This document shows positions 53,764 through 63,670 of a stretch of 64,000 bases of DNA, piece by piece. The position numbers and the translations under genes are program-made. The stretch is from positions 106,491,044-106,555,043 of the forward strand of contig CM060708.1 in assembly GCA_030686995.1 (NCBI GenBank), given 5' to 3'. Position 1 is the stretch's first letter, and each line of letters begins with the position of its first letter. This DNA is from Artemisia argyi (Eukaryota; Streptophyta; Magnoliopsida; Asterales; Asteraceae). A model generated the notes under the pieces. That model was given only the letters and a program-made list of their open reading frames with translations, searched no databases and was not told where the DNA came from.

Positions 53764-54297
53764 TGATACGAACCTATCCCATAACTAGGCTCGTATCGAT
53801 GTTCATAAGTCCAAGCGTAGAACTCACTCAAAAAGCTAGCTTGTAAGAGGAGGGGACACCTAGACTTATAAACCACCACCCAATCCCATACTTGGGCGAT
53901 GTGGGATCGTAACAATACCCTACCCTTTGAAGAACCAACGTCCTCGTTGGTCACGGCTATGTTGGTCACGGTTGGCACCCCTCCTTGGGTCCAAGCCACC
54001 ACTTCATAGGCCACCACTCCGAGCTCGTTGGTCACGGCTGTGTTGGTCACGGTTGGCACCCTTCTTTCGGGTCCAAGCCACCACTCCACAGGCCACCACT
54101 CCGAGTGTTGGAACCTCGAACGGTAGGGCTGGCTCTTGATACCAATTGATACGAACCTATCCCATAACTAGGCTCGTATCGATGTTCATAAGTCCAAGCG
54201 TAGAACTCACTCAAAAAGCTAGCTTGTAAGAGGAGGGGGCACCTAGACTTATAAACCACCACCCAATCCCATACTTGGGCGATGTGGGATCGTAACA
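53764..54297 (-). mobile_element. TRIM (miniature LTR retrotransposon), 534 bp
   Basis: Terminal direct repeats of about 151 bp (53764-53914 and 54147-54297) begin tgatacgaacctatcc and end gggatcgtaaca. On the minus strand the primer-binding site TGGTATCAAGAGCC lies two bases after the 5' repeat and a purine tract (caaagggtagggtat) before the 3' repeat. The 230-bp interior has no coding capacity and contains a two-copy 81-bp tandem repeat (cgttggtcacggc..., from 53944 and 54025). LTR start TGTTACGA is identical to that of the neighbouring chromovirus, suggesting shared integration machinery. Confidence 0.9.
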
Positions 54298-54302
54298 ATA
54301 TT

Positions 54303-54982
54303 AGTATCCCAATGAGATTAGTCATTTAGACCAAGGGTAATGGGGAGTTTTTTCATGCGTGAAGCCACTCATTAACGTGTCAAACACTATTACCACCATT
54401 TACGTGTCAAACGCTAGTATAAGGCTGAGAGCAATGGAACGGAACAAATCGGTTGGTCTTGGTAGACGACCAATATTGAAATCGGTTGAGGGTGATGCGG
54501 AGATGAGGGCAACTATCGGTCGAACAATCACAAAACAAACAATCGATTGAATATATGACCGACTTACACTACTAAAAAACTCACTAAAAAGACAATTCTT
54601 TGAAAACAAATACAGGTGAACCGTTCTATTAAATCAAACACTATATTTTCCATATTATATTTTATATTTCCATATTAAAATATACAATGTTTCCTTTTGT
54701 TTAAATCAAGTTTTTTTAGAACGGTGATTAATTCAAGCGGAACTAAAAACAAACGAGGCCCATTAATTTTTAATTTGTTTTTAAAAATGTTTGAAAAAAA
54801 AACAAAAAACAAAAAAAAACCGGTCACCATTGTGGCACTTGGGTTGGTCGCTGGAGAGAGAAAGCTGATGTGGCAGCCGGAAACTTGGGTCAAGTTGGGT
54901 CACCACTATGCCCAGTCTCACAAACCTTGCAAGAAGTTAAACAACCTCCACTCTTAAAAAACTTTTTCCATAACATAACTTA

Positions 54983-55064
<82 letters not shown>

Positions 55065-55389
55065 TTTGATACTCACATCATTTTATTTGATAGTTACACA
55101 ACTTTGTACAAGCTGTATAGCACACCGTACAACACTGTAATGCACGAATTGTGGTAAAAATATAAAAAGTTGTGGTGTAAGTATCAACGCTAATATATAT
55201 ATATATATATATCATTCCCACCACAAGAAAAAAAATCTTAAAGCTTTTTAGTAATTGATAGTTCATATTATCTAAAAGAGAATTTGTGGGATATTGTTCA
55301 AGTCATTGACTCAAAAGACTTGATAGTTCATTATGTTTCTCAAAAAATTTCTTATACCAAAATTCAAAAACTAAAACTTTAAAATACAA
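54303..55389. other. Intergenic AT-rich sequence with (TAA)n and (TA)n microsatellites
   Basis: A (taa)n array fills about 54984-55062 and a (ta)n run about 55192-55211. At 54313-54420 and 54820-54920 short blocks (accaagggtaatggggag; acttgggtcaagttgggtcacc) might be ends of a MITE, but no matching termini were found. No credible gene. Confidence 0.55.
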
Positions 55390-55403
55390 GTAATTAAAAA
55401 CAC

Positions 55404-55507
55404 TTTATTAGAACTACGGAAGCTTTAATATTTTACAAGGGTGATGATAAAAGGTTTTTAGTGGGTGATCGGATGATCATTACAGAGAAATACAAACACC
55501 TTTTATA
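55404..55507 (-). promoter_or_regulatory. Pararetroviral-type promoter and poly(A) signal
   Basis: On the minus strand, after the polymerase fragment and about 200 bp of non-coding sequence, TATAAAAGG occurs (complement at 55501-55507), then AATAAAG about 95 nt further (complement 55404-55409). A TATA box shortly followed by the poly(A) signal is the layout of the terminally redundant pregenomic RNA of plant pararetroviruses. No primer-binding site was found leftward, so the integrated copy is cut there. Confidence 0.6.
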
Positions 55508-55714
55508 GGCTTACAAACTAGAGAATATGCCTTGGCATCTAGCACATTCCAGGAAGCCATTATTGATTTATTTATTTTACAGTGTCTTGTGACTCAATTT
55601 TGACTTGACACGTAATAATTATACAAATGGTTGACAACTTTAATGATTGTAGGCAATAATCATCTCACTCTGGATCCACTATAAAAATTGAATCGGCATT
55701 GCATTCGTTAGCTT

Positions 55715-57762
55715 TTAGAAGATGGGCTTGGACTTCCTTGGGCTTTGACGTTGTTGCGGCCCAGTCATTATGCAAGAGCTTCCAGTTCGATGAGAATTCT
55801 TCTGGCTTCTTTGTTTTGAATTTGGACGTCTTCCTTTGGTCAAACCAGTAGTTTTCTTTAGTTGATTTTCCAAAGCAGACTTGGACTTTGCATTATATGA
55901 TTGCTTGTAGGTTTCACATAGCTTTGACTGCTTCTTTTGCTGCTGACAATTCAATATCCTGGGCGACTGTTCTCCATGCATCAGATTTTTCCATTTTGAT
56001 TGGGGTTTGGTTGGCCTTGAGCTGGTAATGCCTGTATAGTGCTCATGGTTCTTCTTGTGTAAAGATAGTCTTTGTGAAGATTCTTGGAAGTGGTTGAAAA
56101 TCTTCATGACTTCTTCGTAGGTGATCTTCATATTCTTCTGAGAGGCATAGGGGGACTGTAGAACTTCCTCCACTGAGTAAAGAGTTGCTGCTGCTAATTG
56201 CCTCATTTCTCCTGTGCATTCTACAAAACAAAGATTAACAAGTCTTGAGAGAGAATCAGCTAGCTAGCGTATTATGTTACCTTTCTATATGTTCTATGTT
56301 AATTTTGACTCATGTTCCTATGACTACATCTGCAAACTTGATCCACCTTACTCTTAAGGATTTGTTGCTATAAGATTTATTATAAAAGCTAATAATGGCT
56401 TGGCAATCTGTCCTTAGAGTGACTTCTTGTTTATCAAGGTGGTAAATTTTTAGCTTTTCCAGAGTGTTGATGCATGCGTGATTTCAGCATCGATTGTGGA
56501 TTGGGTTATTGAGAACTTGCCACTTTCATATGCACAAATCTTTTGTAAGCTTCTTAGACCTTCCTTGATGTTTTTCCAGTTAACTACTCCTCCCCATCCT
56601 TCCATGCGTCCATCTATTTCTAAGAAGATATAAGCATCATCAGGTGGTATTTCGAGGTCTGGGAGGTTTTGAACTTGTGTTTTGATTTTTCTGACTAACT
56701 CATAATCAGAAGGCTTTAGTTTATTGTCTCCATGAGCATTCGTCTTTTCGTGCATCGGTTTTAGGAGTATCCCAAGTTTTGGGATATTATTACGAGTATA
56801 ATTAAGGATTCCTAAGAATGATCTTAACCCCTTTTTTGTCTATCATTCTTCTTCATTGAAGTTCACAATCTTCTTTATGATGTGTGGTTGCAACTTTATA
56901 GTTCCTTCTCCTATGACTGCTCCCCAAAAATCTATTGTTGGGACTGCTATCTTCATTTTTGTTGGAGATAAGACTAAACCATTATCTTCACAGATTTTCA
57001 GCATCCACTCCAAATGCCTTGCATGCTCCTTTTCATTCTTCGAGAAAACTAGTATATCATCTATATATATTGCGATGAATGATTCTTTTCCCTTGAAGCA
57101 TTTATCCATCTTTCTTTGGAATACTGCTGGGGGATTCTTCAAGCCGAATGGCATAACAAGCCATTCATAAAGTCCTCCTGGGACTAAGAACGCAGTCCAT
57201 GGGATTGATTCTTCATCCATGGCGACTTGATGGAATCTTGATTTGAGATCTAACTTTGAGAACATATTCGCACCTCCTATTCTTTTGGTGATCGTATTAT
57301 GTTTGGCAGGGAGTATTGATCCTTGTATGTGTTATCATTCATGGATTTTTAATTGCAATTCATCCTTTCTTTTCCTTTAATTTCCTTTCATGTCACAGGA
57401 TCAATTGTTTTTCTTGAATATACAATCATTGCCATCGTTCGGTGTTAGCTTTTGCTTGGACGAATAGCACCAATTTTAAGAAGACTATCAATATGCTTTT
57501 TGAATGAATCTTCCATTGCATGTGTTACATGCTTTAGTGGTCGGTCTTCAATTGTAATATCTGGATTGGTGATGTCCAGTTTACAAAGTCCTCCATTCTT
57601 CTTCCAATGCTTTAAAGGTTCTTCTCCGATGTGTCCTTGATGTTTCAGCCTATCAATGTCAGGTTTGAATTGTTCTAGGAATGCCCTGTTTCCTTCTTGA
57701 TTGAAATAAGTACATTCATTTATTTCAAAGAATTCTTCTTCACTGACTTCTAGCTCAGTAAT
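55715..57762 (-). pseudogene. Endogenous pararetrovirus (Caulimoviridae) RT and RNase H fragment
   Basis: In minus-strand order: a protease-to-RT linker (57445-57762, with DITIEDRPLKHVT and LLKIGAIRPSKS), RT (56843-57265, with FHQVAMDEESIPWTAFLVP and the YIDD box in IAIYIDDILVFS), RNase H (56450-56755 and on to about 56260, with FLEIDGRMEGWGG and STIDAEITHAS), and a basic C-terminal tail (55715-56206). The pattern is that of badnavirus-like members, not of gypsy elements; no integrase is present. Several stops and frame changes between blocks show that it is dead. The right end is cut by the gag-only LTR element at 57763. Such sequences integrate passively and are common in plant genomes. Confidence 0.85.
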
Positions 57763-59578
57763 TGTCACACCCCCAGAATCTGGTCCAGCGGAAGCTTACA
57801 TGTAGCTGGGGTGTAACTCAATTGGTATCCCAACACTAGTACAAAAATAGTTTTCGTCGTTAAACTTGTAAAAATCATATCTCCTTCGTTATAAACTCGT
57901 TTTAATCCGTTCTTTCGCCCATAGCTTCGTTTTTGAAAGTATTTTCTGATTCTTTGGCCAAATGTTACCCAGAAACCCCTGAGTTTTCTATATTTTGCAA
58001 AAATGGACAGCAACTTTCTAATAGTGTCAAAAATAGATTTTTCTAGTTTATAACTTGTTCAAAACTTAACCAAACTACTTCAAATCAACTCCACAAGTAC
58101 CCAATCCTACCATACACCTTCTTAGGGTGTCATGGGGTCCTAAACATCACCAATCTTGGTAGATCTCTTGAAGTTACTAATAAAAATTATAGATCTAAGA
58201 TTAAATAGTATTATTGGATAAAGTGGTATATATAACATGAGTAGTGATTGGGAGGCCTAAAATATGTGCCTAAATTCATGCCTAAGCCTACGTGGCATCA
58301 TCCGGATGGTTGCAGCCAGAGGACCTACTTTTCTACAAACCATCAAGATCATGCCACATATGTTTAGACATGAATTTAGGCTTACAACTTAGGTCTCTAA
58401 ATCATTTTCCATATAACATATATATTTGCATGATCTACTACTATGACTTGAAAATACATCAAATGGAAGTATGAAAAGATTAAAAAGTTTACTTGAAGCT
58501 TACTTGAAGATTTGAGGTGATTTGGATGGAAATATATAAGAAACCTAGGGATTTTTATTTCAAAATCCTAACTAGGAGTATAAATGAGACTTGTTTAATA
58601 CTTGATCTTGAAAAAGCCATGGATTCTTCTTGTGGTCTTGTGGTTTGCCGTGGGTAGGAGGGAGCACAGAGAGAAACAAAACCTAACTTTATGATTTTGA
58701 TAAAGTAGAAATGAAGTTTACTTGTGTTTGTAAAAGAAATATCTATGTAGCATTAATTTTTGTCAAGAAAATCAAGTAAAGTATGGACTAGGGGGCATGT
58801 TGGCGTGGAAATGAGGAAAGGAAGGAAGACTTTTGTGTGCCATTAATGGTTCTTGTCCCCATTTGTAAGAGTTATGTAGTTTTAGTTGTGTATTGGGTGT
58901 TACCGGGTACCGAGTTTGCTAAAAATAAAGTTTAACGGTACCAAATAAAATGTGACGACGTTGTAAAATTTATGAAATTACATTCCTGATAAGAATCAGG
59001 TGTTAAAATAGTTGTCGTATTGAAATATCGTGATCCGACGATATTTTTAGGCGTTTACCAGAAAATATAGCAAATGGTTTCAAAACACCGGGTAAATTAA
59101 TAATATAAATTTTATATTATTGTAATGAGTATGAAAATATATTAGGATCATAGTCGGGAGTATTGGGTACACGTTAGTAGTAAAAACTGAGTGGTAACGT
59201 TAATTAAAAATTAAGCATAAGTAAATTGAAATAATGCATATCCGTGCATGATCTAAAGTGCTGATGACGTTATTGATGATATGTAGACTACTCCAGTCTA
59301 TATGACGTGTCCCTACTGATGATGCATGAATTCGCAGCTAAATCAATCCGGTTACGCGAATTTAAATACCCCGTAAACTAGACTTACGATGAAATGAATG
59401 ATGAATGTGAATAGTGAAATTTTGAAACACTTCTTGGAAACTAAAACTGACTCCGAAAATGATGAATAGTAAAATGATGAATAGTGATCGGTGAATAGTA
59501 ACTGATGAATAGTAACTTCCGAAATGAATAATGAAATTTCGACGTTTGAAAAAGGACCAGAAATTACGAGTTATGACA
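57763..59578 (-). repeat. 3' LTR of the gag-only element (1816 bp)
   Basis: First ~100 bp and last ~180 bp match the other LTR; the middle (about 57860-59390) has no counterpart there. Near its right end atgaatagt is repeated five times at 10-13 bp spacing (59451-59520). No gene inside; the frames near 58292 and 57765 look fortuitous. Confidence 0.85.
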
Positions 59579-59864
59579 GTCTTCCCCTCTAAAAGGAACT
59601 TCGTCTTGAAGTTCAGTTTGTGTTGGTCTCTGGAGTGGTATTGGTGAACAGATGATGATATTTGAGTCGTATTGCGGTGATAAAAGATAGAACATTCATT
59701 AGATCGGAATTCGTTAATAGTACATGAAACTTATACGATAGAACGTAGAATAAAGCACAAAAGAAATACAACACTAGAGAATTTATGTCTCCATTTATAT
59801 ACACGGCAGGAGTTCTCTTTTTAAACATTGACATTGTTGTTGTTGTCCAGACGAGCTTCGCATT

Positions 59865-60938
59865 TCAACGAACTCTTCCTCCATTCTGGTTTCTCAACTC
59901 TGGGCATTCACTCTTGAAGTGTCCAATTACTCCACACTCATGGCAGGTTACCGTAACTTTCTGATGCATTACGAGGATGGGAGCCTTGCAATCCTTGGCT
60001 TTGTGTCCGACCTTTTGGCAGTTTCCACATTGAGTGGGGCAAGGTCCTTTGTGATGAAACTGACACTTGTTGCACTTTGGTAAAGTACCTGCATATCCTT
60101 TCTTTTCACTTGGCTCCGCAACGTAGGCCCTAACCACTTCATGTTGTTTGTTTGGCTGCCATACTTGATCGTCTCCTTGGTTGTTATCCCTTTTCCTCTT
60201 GTTTTTGTTGTGATTGTTATTGTTGACAGTAGCTTCTTTCTTTACTATCCGAGCCATGAGTTTTTGAGTTATTCGGATAGCTTCTTTCATTGATTGGGGA
60301 TCAAAAGCAATCACATCCCCTTTGATGCTTTCGGGCAGTCCTCCAATGAAGTTTTCCAACCTTTTCTCATCATCGGGAACCATAGTTGGGCATAGCGCGG
60401 CCAACTCTTGAAACCTCCTAATGTAGGTCTCGATGTCATCACCTTTAGTTACTAACTAATAGAACTCCGTTTCCAACTTCTTTATCTCGGTACGAGGGAA
60501 AAACTTCTTAGTCATCAATTTCTTGAATTGATCCCAGGTGAGCTTGTAGGCATTTTCCATACCAATCGGTTAAGCATAAGAATTCCACCATGACATAGCT
60601 TCATCCAAAAGCATACCAGTAGCGAATTTTACCTTGCTGACATCAAGACACCCGCACATGAGGAACACATTCTCAGTCTTTTTGAACCAGCGAATCAAAA
60701 CGACCGCTCCTTCAGTGCCCTTAAACTTGATGGGATCACTAATCTTAAAATCCTTCCAAGTGCATTCACGCCTATTATTGGATTGTTCATTCGTCCCTGT
60801 CTGTGAAGCGGTTTCAGCAGCCCTGGCAGCTGCCTCAGCTCTCTCGATCTCTAGAGCTTCGGCTATACTATCTTTAACAAGTTTCCGAATAGTAGATGGT
60901 GTCATAGTTGGAGTAGCTTTAACTTTCCTTGGCAGCAT
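59865..60938 (-). pseudogene. gag: Gag with two CCHC zinc knuckles, two in-frame stops
   Basis: One unshifted frame of 358 codons from ATG 60936-60938 (MLPRKVKATPTMTPSTI) to TGA/TAA at 59865, broken by TAA 60570 and TAG 60456 (both fit CAA/CAG to T changes). The retrotrans_gag core lies at about 50-210 (KFKGTEGAVVLIRWFKKTENVF, KLMTKKFFPRTEIKKLE, RRFQELAALCP, ENFIGGLPESIKGDV). A Lys/Asn-rich linker follows, then knuckles CGNCQKVGHKAKDC and CHECGVIGHFKSEC. Gag of this type is Ty3/gypsy. No protease or polymerase follows. Confidence 0.85.
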
Positions 60939-61654
60939 AGCTCTTCAAAACAAGAAAAGAAGGGTGAAACAGATATAAGACGTTTCCTAGTAGTAGGTGT
61001 TCGAGAGTGGATTGTCATAGAATGAAAGGTTTGAAGTCGTCATGATTAGTTGGCGTACTTCAAGGCGGTGGTTCACGAGGTGATGAAGGTGTGAATGTTC
61101 TTGCAACGTTTGAGTACGCACACATGAATGAAACATTTGGAAATTAGGTTGAGAATTCAATCCAGACAAAATTTTATTATAACTATTCTCAGTGTTGCAA
61201 CATTCATCTCTGAGTCAGACATAGGTGGTCAGCCTATATCCCACTATCCCGGGTTGAATGTAGATGACCAGTCTACATTCCACCGAGGTTCCATGAATTT
61301 TGAAATACTCAGTTCAGTTATACTAAAACTATGTCCTTCACAAATACAAAGATGTTCTGAAAGACTAAGGCAAGTGACCAAACTCGAGGTCGAATGATGA
61401 AACTATACAAGGAGAAGGCGTAACATGAGGCGCATAAGTTATGGAAGCATACTAATAGGGAAGACAATTATGGTAATTAACTAGAATAACTGAGTATGAT
61501 ATATCTAATAATGAGATACAAATCTCATCACATAAGTCAGCAACAAACTACCAATGAGGCATCAGCTTGGCAGGCAGGCACGCGGCGGTCATAGGGTTAA
61601 GTTTTCGTGAAAGTAGCTATAGTCTAGGTTTTAAAAACACTCAGTTCTCTATAG
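60939..61654 (-). other. Leader of the gag-only element
   Basis: About 700 bp between primer-binding site and gag ATG without a credible ORF. A short repeat 'tagatgaccagtctacattcc / taggtggtcagcctatatccc' lies at 61221-61285. Confidence 0.6.
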
Positions 61655-61671
61655 GCAAAGCTATGATACCA
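61655..61671 (-). promoter_or_regulatory. Primer-binding site of the gag-only element
   Basis: Minus-strand TGGTATCATAGCTTTGC starts three bases after the 5' LTR; TGGTATCA fits initiator methionine tRNA, with a mismatch after it. Confidence 0.75.
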
Positions 61672-61674
61672 ATC

Positions 61675-62811
61675 TGTCACACCCCCAGAATCGGGTCCAG
61701 CGGAAGCTTACTTGTAGCTGGGGTGTAACTCAATTGGTATCCCAACACTAGTATAAAAATGGTTTTCACTTCAATCATTTTGAATAAAGTTGTTTAACCA
61801 AAAGTATTGGATTTGCATCGTTAAAAGTAGTGCAGAAATAGGCCCTTAAAATACTTTAAAACGGTCCTCAAATGAATATCAGACTCTTCTATGACCATGC
61901 CATGCCCTGCCAAAACCTCCAGTAGCGTACCATTGCTTAAACCTGAAAATACATGCTAAAGTGTCAACACGAGGTTGGTGAGTTCATAGAGTTTAGTGAA
62001 AAAGGAAATGCATTTAAATGAAGATTTCCCAGCAAAGGCATCGTAAATCCACTCCGTTTCAAGTCCCGCCCATACAAGACTTACAACCTGTGTGTTCACA
62101 ACCCACTGCCAAATATGTTTTGGTTTGTGTAAACAAAAGTGATATGTGGACCAAGATTCAAAGATAAGTGTAGTTCGACCAATACATTTGGTTACATGAC
62201 CAATTCATTCGGTTATGTTACCCTTACATTCGGATATGTTCCCGTACATTTGGTGATGTGACCCGTTCATTCAGTCATGTATGTGCATAGTGGTGGAGCC
62301 GGTTCATTCGGTTAAGTGTGCATAATAATGGAAAAGGCTTGGGTCCAAAGATAAAAAGGATTAAATGTGATGCAAATGAATATACACTACATTCGATTGA
62401 GTAACAAATTCATAACTGGAGCAAATAAATGTTTGACTAAACATGTAGCATAATCAATTAAATCAAGTATACATTTAGATGAAAACGAGCATGTATTCTC
62501 CCCCAAAGAGTTTACCAAAACAATTGAAAGAGTAGGGGCTATGACTCACCTGGTGCGATAGCTACGATGACAAAAGTGGATACACTGAAATGAGGCACGA
62601 TCTCTAACCGCAACCTAATATGAATGATATGATCTAATGTAAATAGTGAAATTTTGAAACACTTATTGGAATCTCAAACTGACTCCGAAAACGATGAATA
62701 GTAAAATGATGAATAGTGATCGGTGAATAGTAAATGATGAATAGTAACTTTCCAAAATGAATAATGAAATTTCGACGTTTGAAAAAGGACCTGAAATTAC
62801 GAGTTGTGACA
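61675..62811 (-). repeat. 5' LTR of the gag-only element (1137 bp)
   Basis: Contains a degenerate 21-23 bp tandem repeat of the form ccattcattcggttatgtt at 62178-62310 (five to six units) and the atgaatagt repeats near 62693-62765. The middle (about 61770-62580) is absent from the other LTR. Confidence 0.85.
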
Positions 62812-63323
62812 GTAATGGCAAACTCAGTGATTTCAGTTTGGTCTCAAAGAAACCTAGAATTACCATTAAGCCACCATCAAAACCTCTCTTTGTTGACCTT
62901 ACCAAAGATGATGAAGTCACAACACCACCTTCCCAATGCACCCCAAAATCCCCACCTCCACCTAATGCTCCTTCCAAATCATCATCTACTAGGACAACAT
63001 CCCCATCATCCTCCTCCTTCAACACCATGCCATCATCCATGGAATACACACTCTCACCTATGACACCATTGGACATTGCTATGCCAACTCCATCACTAAC
63101 ATACTCACCACCACCTCATTCACTAATCATGGGCCCTTCCATTCAACTTTATCCGGTTGATATACATAGTGCCAATTGCCTATGTTACCTCCAAAACCGC
63201 AACCTCATCTTTACCTTGAGAGATGAACTTCATTTCATGTTCTCCTATGTCGAACATCTCTTGACACCTCCACAACCACCAATCATGTCACCATCTCCAA
63301 CACCTAATATCCCATTCAACTAA
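62812..63323 (+). CDS. Proline-rich ORF of a plus-strand LTR element (partial)
   Basis: The frame is open from the border of the gag-only element to TAA 63321-63323. Residues: SKKPRITIKPPSKPLFVDLTKDDE, then a Pro/Ser-rich stretch, then TLSPMTPLDIAMPTPS and a conserved-looking end (SANCLCYLQNRNLIFTLRDELHFMFSYVEHLL). I recall similar Pro-rich frames with a SPITPLD motif from daisy-family repeats. Its position about 350 bp before a polypurine tract and LTR suggests a terminal accessory frame of a retroelement. The 5' part is missing: leftward the older sequence is the pararetrovirus fragment in opposite orientation. Confidence 0.5.
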
Positions 63324-63670
63324 ACATTATTATGTTTAGTACTCATGAATAAACCCTTAGGATTCCTCTTAGACTAGAAGCAAATCTTAGGGTCTCTCAA
63401 GTCACTAAATATTATTATTTGCTTCTTGTAGTTTTTATTTTCTTGCTTAATTGATGTACTCACACTTTATGTGTGACTATCTTCTCTTATTAATGCATGA
63501 ACTTGTTTTATGTTTAGCTTGTCATTTGTATTATTATGGTTGGAAATTTGTCTTGGATGCTACATGTTAGATATTGCATTTGTTTCATCTAACCTTTTTT
63601 TGTAGCATCAACCATTACTCGATTCCTTGGTATGCTTCAAATGAGGGGGAGTATACATCAAGAGGGAGCC
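63324..63670 (+). other. 3' untranslated part and polypurine tract of the plus-strand element
   Basis: AT-rich non-coding sequence with two purine tracts, gaggggga (about 63643-63650) and aagagggagcc (63660-63670). The second abuts the LTR start. Similar double tracts occur in large plant Ty3 and copia elements. Confidence 0.6.

Larger units (their letters stand above)
57763..62811 (-). mobile_element. Gag-only non-autonomous LTR element, 5.0 kb
   Basis: LTRs at 57763-59578 (1816 bp) and 61675-62811 (1137 bp) share their outer ends (TGTCACACCCCCAGAATC... and ...AATTACGAGTT(A/G)TGACA). Target duplication gtaat is perfect (57758-57762, 62812-62816). Only gag lies inside (59865-60938). A primer-binding site (61655-61671) and polypurine tract (about 59579-59595) are intact, so it could move with supplied enzymes. 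The two LTRs have different middles, see findings. Confidence 0.9.

Noticed and set aside
53764..54297. Protein-coding gene from the TRIM (minus frames of 92-129 codons)
   Set aside because: The frames run through terminal repeats and the tandem duplication and have no domain; the structure is that of a TRIM.
62663..63076. 137-codon minus ORF spanning the gag-only LTR border
   Set aside because: It crosses the element boundary and runs antisense to the proline-rich ORF, rich in Ser/Gly from complementing Pro codons.
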